Assembly: GCA_017428055.1 (NCBI GenBank)
Contig: JAFRRN010000010.1
Coordinates: forward strand, 1 to 51,710
Length of the DNA stretch: 51,710 bases
Origin: Prevotella sp.
Lineage (GTDB): Bacteria; Bacteroidota; Bacteroidia; Bacteroidales; Bacteroidaceae
Direction: 5' to 3'
Shown: piece after piece, positions 32,652-41,099 of the stretch
How the letters are laid out: the number at the start of each line of letters is the position of its first letter
How positions within the stretch are numbered: position 1 is the first letter of the stretch
Translations under genes and position numbers: made by a program
The notes under the pieces: generated by a model
Seen by the model: the letters and a program-made list of their open reading frames with translations, nothing else
The model's database searches: none
What the model was told of the DNA's origin: nothing

Positions 32652-34547
32652 TCACCGATTCACCAGCTTCTTGCCATTCTTGATGACGATGCCCTTGTAA
32701 TTAGCATCCACTTTCATGCCATAGATATTATAAACGTCAGATGTGGATGGCTGGTCGTCGATTGTCACCATATCCACCCCGTCGCTGACGGTACACTTCA
32801 ATGTGACCTTATCAATGTTGCAATAGCCACCGTCTATGGTGATGCGGAATATCTGTTTGCCCTCCTTGAGCTTGACATTGAGGTTCCCCTCCACGGTCTT
32901 GTAGGTGTCCCAATTGTTGTCGCCCGTCTGCGGCACGTTCACCTTACACAGGGTAGTAAGGTTACCATCTTCCACGAGACTTAGAGTGAAACCCGAGCCA
33001 GATACCCCTGACGAAACGACGGCAGAATAAGCATACTTGCCAGCCTCGTTCACGTTCACGGTGTATTCGAGCCACTCGCCCGAGGCGGTATAACCAATCG
33101 CATAGCCGCCGTTGCCTGTGACGATGTCCACGCCGCCGCCATTGGTGCGATACGACACGCCCTCGTTCTGGGTGTCGGAGTCATGGTAAGAGATGCCTTC
33201 CGCGCCAGCGTCGAAGTTCTCCGCCTGTATCGTGCCCGGGATTTCTATCTCTCCCTTGTATGGCGCACGTGGTGTGTATGCCGTGAAAGATGACAATCGC
33301 TCATACTGTGAGCCGTCAGTGGCGACCACGACAGCCTTCAACTCATGCTTTCCCAACACCGTAGGCACATACTCCGTGGTGTATGGGGCTTCGGTCATGG
33401 TGCAGTAGAGCTTGTTCTTCACATAGAGATCCACATGGTCGATGGTTTTCGTCTTCAGTCTTGCACGGACGGTGATGGGTACGGTTTCGTTCCGTGAGAC
33501 AGCCAACGCACCTGGCTTGACATATACCGATGCCTCCTTCACCATGCCGGGGAAGGGGCTCTTGGCATTCTTGGCGGCATCCGTCTGCATATATTCACGA
33601 AGCCAAGTCATGGCGGGGCGGTCTTTCCCGTCCTTGATGATGCCCGAATTGCCATTGGTAGTCCACGTGCGACCGTAAATGTACCCCCAAAGGGTGATGC
33701 CCGCACAATAATCAGCCTCCCACATATAGGGGATTTGCTCCTTATAGCGTTGCAACTGCTTGCTGTCGTCGTCGGTGCCAATGTCGTATTCCGTGCTATA
33801 CATCGGCATCTTGAGCGCAGTTTGGATTTGCGTCATCGCCGACTTGAAATCGCTCAGGCTCATGTCCGTAAGGTCGTGTGACTGGCAACCGTAAGCGTCG
33901 ATGGGCGCACCCGCGTCGCGCAACGTCCTCACCAGGTTGATGAACTCCGTGCGCTGCCATTGGAACGTGTTATAGTCGTTGTAAATCAGGATGGCATCGG
34001 GCCAACGCTCGTGTGCCATCTCAAAAGCCTTGATAATCCAGTCATAACCCGTCTTGCCGTCACCGCCCAAGGCTGCCTTGTATGGAGCGGGCTGGTGTCC
34101 TGCCACTGCCTCGTTCACCACGTCAATCATAGGGAGGTTGGGATATTTCTTCTTGATGGCATCCATCCATTCCTCGATGGCCTTGTATTGTGCCGCGGTG
34201 GAGAGGTTGTCCATCCACGAAGGGTACTGGGAGCCCCATATCAAGCAATGAAACTTAAAAGGGAAATTGTGGTTCTTGGCATAGTTGTAGGCATTGTCAC
34301 ACCCTCCCCAATTGAAACTGCCGCGTCTGGAACCCTCAATGGAAGCCCATTTCGATTCGTTCTCTGGCGTGATCTGGTTCCAGAGAGTGTAAAACTTCTC
34401 CGCGCCAAAGTCCACATTGTAGCTTGTCGTGATATTTCCCAGGAACTTATCTGGGTTGGACGACAATTGCGCCCTTGCCTCCACCACGGCGAATAGACAA
34501 ACCGTCAACGGCAAGGTACTAATTAGGAATCTCGTCTTTCTTTTCAT
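32652..34547 (-). CDS. GH10 endo-xylanase with Ig-like domain, CBM6 and sorting-type tail
   Basis: 631 residues. Signal peptide about 1-27. The GH10 barrel (about 30-330) has the acid/base E146 in DVVNEA and the nucleophile E253 in STEYDIG. It departs from the other two GH10 enzymes here: the conserved WHSQ is WGSQ (about 104-107), and the nucleophile motif reads TEYD instead of TELD. Residues about 345-425 are an immunoglobulin-like linker (DHVDLYVKNKLYCTMTEAPY). Residues about 430-570 are a CBM6 (GTIQAENFDAG, WLEYTVNV, DKVTLKC), a xylan-binding type. The tail (VYNIYGMKV...KGIVIKNGKKLVNR) resembles a type IX sorting tail. It is the last gene of the block, 26 bp after the GH43_12-type gene, with a strong terminator behind it. 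Confidence 0.93.
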   Translation of the reverse strand: MKRKTRFLISTLPLTVCLFAVVEARAQLSSNPDKFLGNITTSYNVDFGAEKFYTLWNQITPENESKWASIEGSRRGSFNWGGCDNAYNYAKNHNFPFKFHCLIWGSQYPSWMDNLSTAAQYKAIEEWMDAIKKKYPNLPMIDVVNEAVAGHQPAPYKAALGGDGKTGYDWIIKAFEMAHERWPDAILIYNDYNTFQWQRTEFINLVRTLRDAGAPIDAYGCQSHDLTDMSLSDFKSAMTQIQTALKMPMYSTEYDIGTDDDSKQLQRYKEQIPYMWEADYCAGITLWGYIYGRTWTTNGNSGIIKDGKDRPAMTWLREYMQTDAAKNAKSPFPGMVKEASVYVKPGALAVSRNETVPITVRARLKTKTIDHVDLYVKNKLYCTMTEAPYTTEYVPTVLGKHELKAVVVATDGSQYERLSSFTAYTPRAPYKGEIEIPGTIQAENFDAGAEGISYHDSDTQNEGVSYRTNGGGVDIVTGNGGYAIGYTASGEWLEYTVNVNEAGKYAYSAVVSSGVSGSGFTLSLVEDGNLTTLCKVNVPQTGDNNWDTYKTVEGNLNVKLKEGKQIFRITIDGGYCNIDKVTLKCTVSDGVDMVTIDDQPSTSDVYNIYGMKVDANYKGIVIKNGKKLVNR

Positions 34548-34573
34548 TTCAGATGTCTTTTATTATTCATTCA

Positions 34574-36163
34574 TTATTCGTAAGTAACCTCAAATTGATT
34601 GATATCGACATAACCACCCAATCGGCTTGTGGCATAATAGAAGATGGCATACTTCGACCCCATGAAAAGGCGGCGGTAGTCGAACCGCATCTTGTAGTCG
34701 GAGCCTATCTTCGTCCACTGCTGCCCGTCAAGGCTATAATAGAACGTGGCAATGTCACGACCAGGATGGAAGTCTCCATCGATGCGCAGCCAGACCTTGG
34801 ACTGTGGCAGGGCGACGGTCTCCTTCACAGTTTCATCCACCTGTTCCACTTGTTTGTCCCTATCGGTTAGGTTGACTACTTGCTCTGACATGGAAAGCGT
34901 CAGTTTCCGACCGTTTTTCTGGACGGTGAGAACGCCACTATGGCCATTGAATGCCGCAAGCCCGGCACGGTCTCCATCCTTGATATGCGACAAGTCAACC
35001 TCAACAATCCCGCTGCTTGAGGGCCCTACCATGCGCTGTGTCAATGTGTTTGGGGCAAGATAGAGATTCGGCACTACCCTACTCGACTTCAACCGCAGGT
35101 AGCCTGGGCGGTCTTGTAACGACCAAGCACCATCCACGGGATTGTGGTTCCACTGCCAATGCAGCCCTAACTTCCCATCTGAGAAGTCATCGCTCTTGAC
35201 GATGGCGGCAAAAGGTTGCCCCGATGTATAGGGCCGTATCTGCGCCGGGATGTTACCTTGCTCGTCGCCCAACATCGGCCAGCCATCAATCCATCTACAG
35301 GGCATCAGCAATGGCACTCGACCCACTGCCCCACGGTCTTGGAAGATGACACCGTACCAATCTCCGCTACCTGACTGCACAATTGTTCCTTGTCCCACGT
35401 ATGGGAATCCTCCATAGTCAGCCTCAAGGATGGTTTTCTTCTCGTATGGGCCGTGGATGTCATCGGCACGATAGCATACCTCACGGCGGTGGCGACCCGG
35501 AGCGAACACATGCGAAATCATCAACAGGTAGTATTTACCATTGTGCTTGATCATCCGCGATCCCTCCAACAATCCCGTCTCATCAGCTTCACGTTGGAAA
35601 ATCCTCTTGTAAGTACCCTCTATCACGTCGGAGAGGTCTGGTTTCAATTCCATCATCTCGCCAGTTCCATAGACGACATACACGCGGTCGTCGTCATCGA
35701 AGAACAACGAGCAGTCGTGGAAATGGCGCATCCTGGAGATGATACGCCACGGTCCCTCCGCCTTTTCCGCCTCGCAGATATAGGTGTCGCCCATCGCTCC
35801 CGTCTCGTTTGGGGCGAAGAGGACATAAAACTTCCCATGATGATACTTCAGTGATGTCGCCCATTGCCCCCTGCCATACACCGTTCCCGCCGTGGGAGAG
35901 AGGTCGTATTTGGGCGAGTCGGTCAGTCTATCGACGACATAACTTACCGTCTCCCAGTTCTTTAAGTCTTTTGAACGCATGATGGGAACGCCCGGCATAA
36001 GGTGCATGGTGGTGGAAACCATATAAAAACAGTCATCCACACAAATGACATCAGGGTCGGGAACATCCGCCCATATCATCGGGTTTTCTACCATCTGCGC
36101 CTTTGCAGATACAGCGAAGGCGATGTTGCCCATCAACAATACAGATAAAAATAATTGTTTCAT
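34574..36163 (-). CDS. GH43 (subfamily 12-like) alpha-L-arabinofuranosidase / beta-xylosidase with C-terminal beta-sandwich
   Basis: 529 residues with a signal peptide (about 1-23). The five-bladed GH43 propeller (about 24-310) has MIWADVPDPDVI (catalytic base aspartate), HDCSLFFDDDDRVYVVYG (pKa-modulating aspartate) and LLEGSRMIKHNGKYYL (acid glutamate). The C-terminal region (about 325-529) is a concanavalin-like sandwich (DDFSDGKLGLHWQWNHNP, WLRIDGDFH, FYYSLDGQQW) that usually completes the active site in this subfamily. Members usually remove L-arabinofuranose from arabinoxylan; xylosidase activity is the alternative. The gene starts 6 bp after the DUF3237 gene and is followed by the GH10-CBM6 gene, so side-chain removal and backbone cleavage are co-expressed. 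Confidence 0.9.
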   Translation of the reverse strand: MKQLFLSVLLMGNIAFAVSAKAQMVENPMIWADVPDPDVICVDDCFYMVSTTMHLMPGVPIMRSKDLKNWETVSYVVDRLTDSPKYDLSPTAGTVYGRGQWATSLKYHHGKFYVLFAPNETGAMGDTYICEAEKAEGPWRIISRMRHFHDCSLFFDDDDRVYVVYGTGEMMELKPDLSDVIEGTYKRIFQREADETGLLEGSRMIKHNGKYYLLMISHVFAPGRHRREVCYRADDIHGPYEKKTILEADYGGFPYVGQGTIVQSGSGDWYGVIFQDRGAVGRVPLLMPCRWIDGWPMLGDEQGNIPAQIRPYTSGQPFAAIVKSDDFSDGKLGLHWQWNHNPVDGAWSLQDRPGYLRLKSSRVVPNLYLAPNTLTQRMVGPSSSGIVEVDLSHIKDGDRAGLAAFNGHSGVLTVQKNGRKLTLSMSEQVVNLTDRDKQVEQVDETVKETVALPQSKVWLRIDGDFHPGRDIATFYYSLDGQQWTKIGSDYKMRFDYRRLFMGSKYAIFYYATSRLGGYVDINQFEVTYE

Positions 36164-36169
36164 GATGAT

Positions 36170-36739
36170 TTATTTCACTTTCCAGATATTGAGGATAATG
36201 CCCTTGAAATCGTTATTGGGTTCAAACGAGGGTGAACAGAGAAAGAGAGAGTTGTTAAGCCACGCGTAGGGACTGTCCTCGGGAGCCTCAAATTGTGGGG
36301 CTGTCTTGAAATAGAATGATGGTTGCCCGTTTTCATCCTTGCCTGTGCAGATGATTCCCCGATTGCGTATGTGGATGTTGACGCCATCGTCTGTGCGTAT
36401 GCTATATATCGCCTCGACTTCTGTACGGTTGCCTTTGGCAAGTTGCCAGTCAGCTCCGCCATTGAGGATGGTACCCTTCAACAGCGGTCCCTCAAACGTG
36501 CCACCCGTAATGGGGATGACGGTACGGCGACCATGGGGCGTCTCGCCAACGGTATAAGGCTTGTCGAGCGTGACTTTCAACTGCATCACAAACTCCGTAG
36601 AGGGTCCCTCCATGCCATTGAAGGTGTTTCTATCTTGCCCTGCCGTTCCCGTCTCGATGCCTTGCTGCCTTGTTTGTGCTGTTGCCATGATGGCAGGAAA
36701 CAAGCACGACACCATAATTATATATAAAGCTTTTCTCAT
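36170..36739 (-). CDS. Secreted DUF3237-family protein
   Basis: 189 residues. Signal peptide about 1-21. The body matches DUF3237, a small beta-barrel family, in the phrases FEGPLLKGTILNGGADWQ and the run up to IRTDDGVNIHIRNRGII. DUF3237 proteins have no firmly established function and are usually cytoplasmic; here the signal peptide sends it to the periplasm or beyond. It lies 6 bp upstream of the GH43_12-type gene and probably shares its transcript. No promoter consensus is visible in the 356 bp upstream, so read-through from the carboxylesterase gene is likely. A role in handling a released aromatic or sugar product is possible but unproven. Confidence 0.8.
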   Translation of the reverse strand: MRKALYIIMVSCLFPAIMATAQTRQQGIETGTAGQDRNTFNGMEGPSTEFVMQLKVTLDKPYTVGETPHGRRTVIPITGGTFEGPLLKGTILNGGADWQLAKGNRTEVEAIYSIRTDDGVNIHIRNRGIICTGKDENGQPSFYFKTAPQFEAPEDSPYAWLNNSLFLCSPSFEPNNDFKGIILNIWKVK

Positions 36740-37095
36740 GTGATACCTTTTTAAACACTAAACAATAAACATCCTACCCTATTTTTGATAGATTTTGTAT
36801 TTCATTTTGAGAAATTTCGGCCCGTAAAGGTACTACCTTTATGTTATAACCATACACATTTCTTTTCATATAGAATCGCTTTGGGGCGAGAAATTAAACG
36901 AAAATTAAAACAAAATGTATTCAAAATTTCTTCAATTTTGAAAGATTTTGTATTTCATTTTGAGAAATTTCTGCCCGTAAGGGCACTACCTTTATGTTGT
37001 AACCATCGCTTTTCTTTTCATATAGAATCGCCTTGGGGCGAGAAATGAAACAAGAATTAAAGCAAAATGTATTCAAAATATCTCCAACCAACATT
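36740..37095. repeat. Intergenic tandem duplication of about 153 bp
   Basis: GATTTTGTATTTCATTTTGA begins at 36791 and again at 36944, a period of 153 bp. The second unit stays recognisable to about 37080. Each unit carries a GCCCGTAAGGGC-like mini-hairpin, CTACCTTTATGTT.TAACCAT and a TTGGGGCGAGAAAT block. Differences between the copies are scattered, so the duplication is not recent. No Bacteroidota promoter consensus was found, and the open frame across it (36785-37048) only reflects the repeat. A relative of part of the unit lies at 51287-51333 in the opposite orientation. Confidence 0.85.
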
Positions 37096-38574
37096 TTAAG
37101 GAAGGATTGGATTACCCATTTCCGATGCCTCTGCACCCGTATCGTCGAGCTTGAAAAGCATAAACTGCGGCTCCTCTGACGTGCAGGGTTTCCATGCCCC
37201 ATCTTGTTCGCCGTTAGGGTTGCCATACTTGGCGAAGTTAGTCCATGCCGTCAACATCTTCTCCGACAAGTCCCAATCACCTTGCGTCCAAGGTCGCCAA
37301 CCATGTTTCAGGCTCTTGAAGACATACCAGAGGTCGCTGCTATGGAAAGCACCCTTCAAACGATTGGTGATGTCGGGGTGCTTGCCGTCATCAGGCAATG
37401 GACGGGCAAACTCGTATGCCCACGCCTTGCCGCCTTTCTCCTGTCGTACCTTACAAAACTCAGCGATGCCAGGTCCCATCGACCCCATATCGTTCAAGGT
37501 ATAGCCGATCATATAAGGTACATCGGCAATCGTACCCTCGCGTGTTGCCTCGTCGAAACGTTTGAGCGACACATACCCATCGACAATAGGACGCTGCATG
37601 AGGAAAAGATCACTCCTATTCACCATGTTATACATCCGACCAACCGTATATAGTATTTCCGTGGAGGCAGAGCGAAGCTTCTCCAAGTCCGTCAATCCTG
37701 CCCAATCCATCACCTTTTTGGTCTCTGCCTCACTTTGGGCGAGGGTGGGATTGTAAGAGAAAAACTTATTCATGGGCGTTGCGGGCTTGGCTTGCTCGCC
37801 ATCCTTTGCGGGAACGTTGATGCCACCGCCACTCATGATGATGGCTTTATGGAACAAGCCCCGAGCCAATGGACTCTCGCACAACGTGCGTACACTACCC
37901 GCTCCCGCACTCTGTCCGAAGATGGTCACGTTATTGGGGTCGCCACCAAATTGGGCGATGTTCTGCTGAATCCACTTCAATGACTGTATCTGGTCAAGGA
38001 TGCCATAATTACCCGAAACATGGTGCGGACTCTCGGCAGACAGAGCAGGATAGGTCATAAAGCCAAAGATACCGAGACGATAGTTGATGGTGACAAGCAC
38101 CATATCCTTGGATGCCCACTCCTGTCCGTCAAACTCAGGTTCAGACCCCCATCCCTCGAAGTAGCCACCTCCATGAATCCATAGGGCGACAGGGAGTTTC
38201 TTGTCGGTCTGCCCCGGTGCCTTCGTCCATACATTCAGATAGAGACAATCCTCACTATAAGGAGCCTCATCGCCATAACCCCATTCCGAGGCATAGCCGC
38301 CTGGGTAGTGTACAGCCTGATACCCTGGGTGTCCGAACTTATCACAGATACGCACGGAGTCCCACGCCACGACAGGCTGCGGCTCTTTCCAACGAAGGTC
38401 GCCGATAGGCGGGGCAGCGTATGGGATGCCGCGATAGACATACACTCCTGGATTCTCTGCCAGTACACCTTGCACTTGCCCACCTTCGATGGTCAATACG
38501 GGATTCTTGTCTTTGGGCGAAGTACAACCCAACAATGCCAACACGGACAACAAAAGGAATGATAATTTTTTCAT
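37096..38574 (-). CDS. Type-B carboxylesterase lipoprotein
   Basis: 492 residues. Lipobox ALLGC (C17). Carboxylesterase type B signatures are YVYRGIPYAAPPIGDLRW (about 45-62), EDCLYLNVW (about 108-116), the oxyanion HGGGY (about 134-138) and the nucleophile S222 in FGQSAGAGSV. The later acid and histidine lie in the C-terminal third (the GAFHSSDLWYVF block). Length fits the family. Such enzymes cut many carboxylic esters, and several from fibre degraders act on acetylated or feruloylated oligosaccharides. Here it lies 35 bp after the GH115 gene, and the lipobox suggests anchoring to the outer membrane. It is followed by the duplicated 153-bp repeats rather than a terminator. The substrate is inferred from context only. 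Confidence 0.87.
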   Translation of the reverse strand: MKKLSFLLLSVLALLGCTSPKDKNPVLTIEGGQVQGVLAENPGVYVYRGIPYAAPPIGDLRWKEPQPVVAWDSVRICDKFGHPGYQAVHYPGGYASEWGYGDEAPYSEDCLYLNVWTKAPGQTDKKLPVALWIHGGGYFEGWGSEPEFDGQEWASKDMVLVTINYRLGIFGFMTYPALSAESPHHVSGNYGILDQIQSLKWIQQNIAQFGGDPNNVTIFGQSAGAGSVRTLCESPLARGLFHKAIIMSGGGINVPAKDGEQAKPATPMNKFFSYNPTLAQSEAETKKVMDWAGLTDLEKLRSASTEILYTVGRMYNMVNRSDLFLMQRPIVDGYVSLKRFDEATREGTIADVPYMIGYTLNDMGSMGPGIAEFCKVRQEKGGKAWAYEFARPLPDDGKHPDITNRLKGAFHSSDLWYVFKSLKHGWRPWTQGDWDLSEKMLTAWTNFAKYGNPNGEQDGAWKPCTSEEPQFMLFKLDDTGAEASEMGNPILP

Positions 38575-38609
38575 GATTGCTAAAGGTATTTAAATTAAAC
38601 GACTTTCAT

Positions 38610-41099
38610 TTATTGCCTTAGACCGACATACGAGGGTTTCAACCCACCCCAATCTATGATGACACGCTGAAGCATCTGCCCTTGGTCGAGGGCATAGAAT
38701 TGAATGGTGTGGGACGGCTTGTCCTTATCGATGGCAAAGCGAAGGCGACACACCGCACCATTACGCATCACTTGGTCTTTCCAAGAACGGGAATATTCAT
38801 AAAACTTGTTCTCAAATATTTGTGTCTCCCCCGCGTCTACACGAATGGCAATGGAGTTACTCTTGCCGGCATAGAGTGGCCAAAAGGGTACTGTGTAAAT
38901 AGTAATTTCAATGGTGTCTTTAGGAATAGCGGGGAGAGAATATGAAACCTCTCCAAGCTGCATGACCTGCCAGTCATAGCCTATTCCCTTGATGAGTTGG
39001 GCATCATCACTCTTGCTGGTATAGTTTGCCAAGTCGATGACATGACATCCCTGCAAAGGTTCATGCCGTGGAATCAGGTTGACAGGGGTGACAGCTGCCG
39101 TCTCAAGCAGGGGAACGGTGGGCTTCTCGTGGTAAAGGGCGCAATAGCCCGGGGGCAAAGTCATCATACCACGCCACTTGCCATCCTGTTGTTCACAGTA
39201 ACGATGATTCAAACTATTGATGCTGTCGTATGCTATCTCCATCTCTTGGGCAGCCCATTTGGCACGGGCAGAGTCTCCCTGGCTAAGCATCTCATGGCTA
39301 AGTTGTGCCATCATGAACTTTCGATTCATCTGATATGCCCCTTGGATGGGAAACTGCACCAACTCATAATAAGCGGCAGAGCCGTCAGACAATCTCTCCA
39401 CCTCATCGCTAATACGTTGATAGTCTGCCAAGCGCTGTTGGAAGTCATCATAATTGGAGATGGAAAACTCCGTGGACTTCAACCCTGTATGCTCCTTGTC
39501 ATCCCATTCATATTCCCATCCCATAAACTCTGGCTTACGACTCCAAGCCAACCGATAATAGTCGTCTAACAATGACTGGAACTGGGATTCAGGCACAGAA
39601 AACAGTGAATGGAGGAATTGGGCTTGGTGGCGACTTACTTTGCCAAAGTCGAAGTCATCGATATTCCATGCCATATCCATAAAGGTCTGGATGCCAAGTT
39701 CCATGGGTTTGATGTCGCCAACATTGAGCAGCCAATAACGGTCAGCCCCTGCATCGTATGCTTTCTTTAACTCCTCATACATCAACACGGGCGGGGTGGT
39801 ATTGAGCCATAGATAGTCATGAGGTGCGCCCAGATAAGAAAGGTGATAGTATACACCCGACCGTCCGCTCCGCCTCTGCTCCTCGGGATTGCTGACACGC
39901 TTCATGTAGCCGTAATTGTCATCCACCCACACCAATGTGATGTCATCGGGAACGTTCAATCCATTCTCGTAAATATCCATCGTCTCCTTATACGGAACGA
40001 AGATCTGCGGGATGGCAGTTACCCTGTCTGGTGTTCTATCCATATCATTGGCGGGTGACCATGCACGATGTTTCATCAGAAGTTCACGCTGGTCATTAAT
40101 GACTTTCTCGATGAGTGGCACACGCTCTTCCATGGGAAGGTTGCCGCGCAGCCCCGCGTCGTGCAGCCCGCGCATGGCTACGGTATAGATATTCTCGTAT
40201 TGGGAAGCCTCGGAGAGGCGGTCATCCCATTTCTTGATGATGGTCTCGCGGTTGGTCTTGTAATTCCAATCACCATCGGTTTCCTGGTTCCACTCGCTTT
40301 TAGCTGCATTATTCAACAGCAACGGTTCACAATGTGAGGTCGTAATGATGATGCCAAAGGAATCACAAACCACCTTACTCTCGGGATGTGAGTAAAATGC
40401 TCCCGTGCAACTGTGCATGGCGGGAGCCAACATATTAGCCTTCAAACGTAGCAACAACTCACAGACACGGGCGTAAGTCTTTGGACCGATGTCGCCTAAA
40501 TCCTTCTCATAGTTCGTGGCAGCCCAAGGCTTCAGTCCCCAGTCCTCATCATTGATAAAGATTCCTCGGTATTTCACTTTCGGCGAGGGCTGCACAAAGC
40601 GTCCTTCATCATAATAGATTTCGTCTTGGTGTTTCACTGGCACATCTGCCCACCAATTCCATGGTGACACGCCAATACGTTGGCTGATTTCATAAATCCC
40701 ATAGATGGTTCCGCGTTTGTCACTACCCGCAATAACGAGATTTCCATCGATGACATCAATGATAAACGACTCCCATTGTCCTCGAATCTTACTGACGTCG
40801 AGTTTCTTTCGCTTGACGAGACCGTCAATGAGCTTACTTTTCCCAACGGTACCAATGATGATATGACCTTTCTTTACCTTCTTGCTTTCCACAACATCCG
40901 ATGGAATCCCAGTAACTTTACGCACGTCATCTCCCAAATCGTATGACGCACGTTTGACACCCGTCCAATCGTTTTGGTCCACGACAATGGTCGCCCTCCA
41001 TCCATCCTTGGCGATGCAAAATTGTTCTGCCCTTGCCGTCACTGTGGCAATAAGCACAAACGAGGCAACTAAAAACCTTCTCATCTCCATCTTACACAT
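38610..41099 (-). CDS. GH115 xylan alpha-1,2-(4-O-methyl)glucuronidase
   Basis: 829 residues from the ATG at 41099, which overlaps the previous stop codon as TGATG; the in-frame TTG at 41102 is less likely. A later ATG at 41084 would begin directly at the signal peptide (MRRFLVASFVLIATVTARA). The N-terminal mixed domain (about 25-165: ATIVVDQNDWTGVKRASYDL) is followed by the (alpha/beta)8 region with GH115 hallmarks such as KYRGIFINDEDWGL, KANMLAPAMHS, WVDDNYGYMKRV and YYHLSYLGAPHDYLWL. A C-terminal beta domain (about 690-829) completes the family architecture. GH115 enzymes remove (methyl)glucuronic acid from internal and terminal xylose units. It is co-transcribed with the esterase genes on both sides. 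Confidence 0.95.
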   Translation of the reverse strand: MCKMEMRRFLVASFVLIATVTARAEQFCIAKDGWRATIVVDQNDWTGVKRASYDLGDDVRKVTGIPSDVVESKKVKKGHIIIGTVGKSKLIDGLVKRKKLDVSKIRGQWESFIIDVIDGNLVIAGSDKRGTIYGIYEISQRIGVSPWNWWADVPVKHQDEIYYDEGRFVQPSPKVKYRGIFINDEDWGLKPWAATNYEKDLGDIGPKTYARVCELLLRLKANMLAPAMHSCTGAFYSHPESKVVCDSFGIIITTSHCEPLLLNNAAKSEWNQETDGDWNYKTNRETIIKKWDDRLSEASQYENIYTVAMRGLHDAGLRGNLPMEERVPLIEKVINDQRELLMKHRAWSPANDMDRTPDRVTAIPQIFVPYKETMDIYENGLNVPDDITLVWVDDNYGYMKRVSNPEEQRRSGRSGVYYHLSYLGAPHDYLWLNTTPPVLMYEELKKAYDAGADRYWLLNVGDIKPMELGIQTFMDMAWNIDDFDFGKVSRHQAQFLHSLFSVPESQFQSLLDDYYRLAWSRKPEFMGWEYEWDDKEHTGLKSTEFSISNYDDFQQRLADYQRISDEVERLSDGSAAYYELVQFPIQGAYQMNRKFMMAQLSHEMLSQGDSARAKWAAQEMEIAYDSINSLNHRYCEQQDGKWRGMMTLPPGYCALYHEKPTVPLLETAAVTPVNLIPRHEPLQGCHVIDLANYTSKSDDAQLIKGIGYDWQVMQLGEVSYSLPAIPKDTIEITIYTVPFWPLYAGKSNSIAIRVDAGETQIFENKFYEYSRSWKDQVMRNGAVCRLRFAIDKDKPSHTIQFYALDQGQMLQRVIIDWGGLKPSYVGLRQ

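Noticed and set aside
36785-37048. 87-codon plus-strand frame in the 153-bp duplication
   Set aside because: It translates the repeat twice and lacks a promoter or known family.
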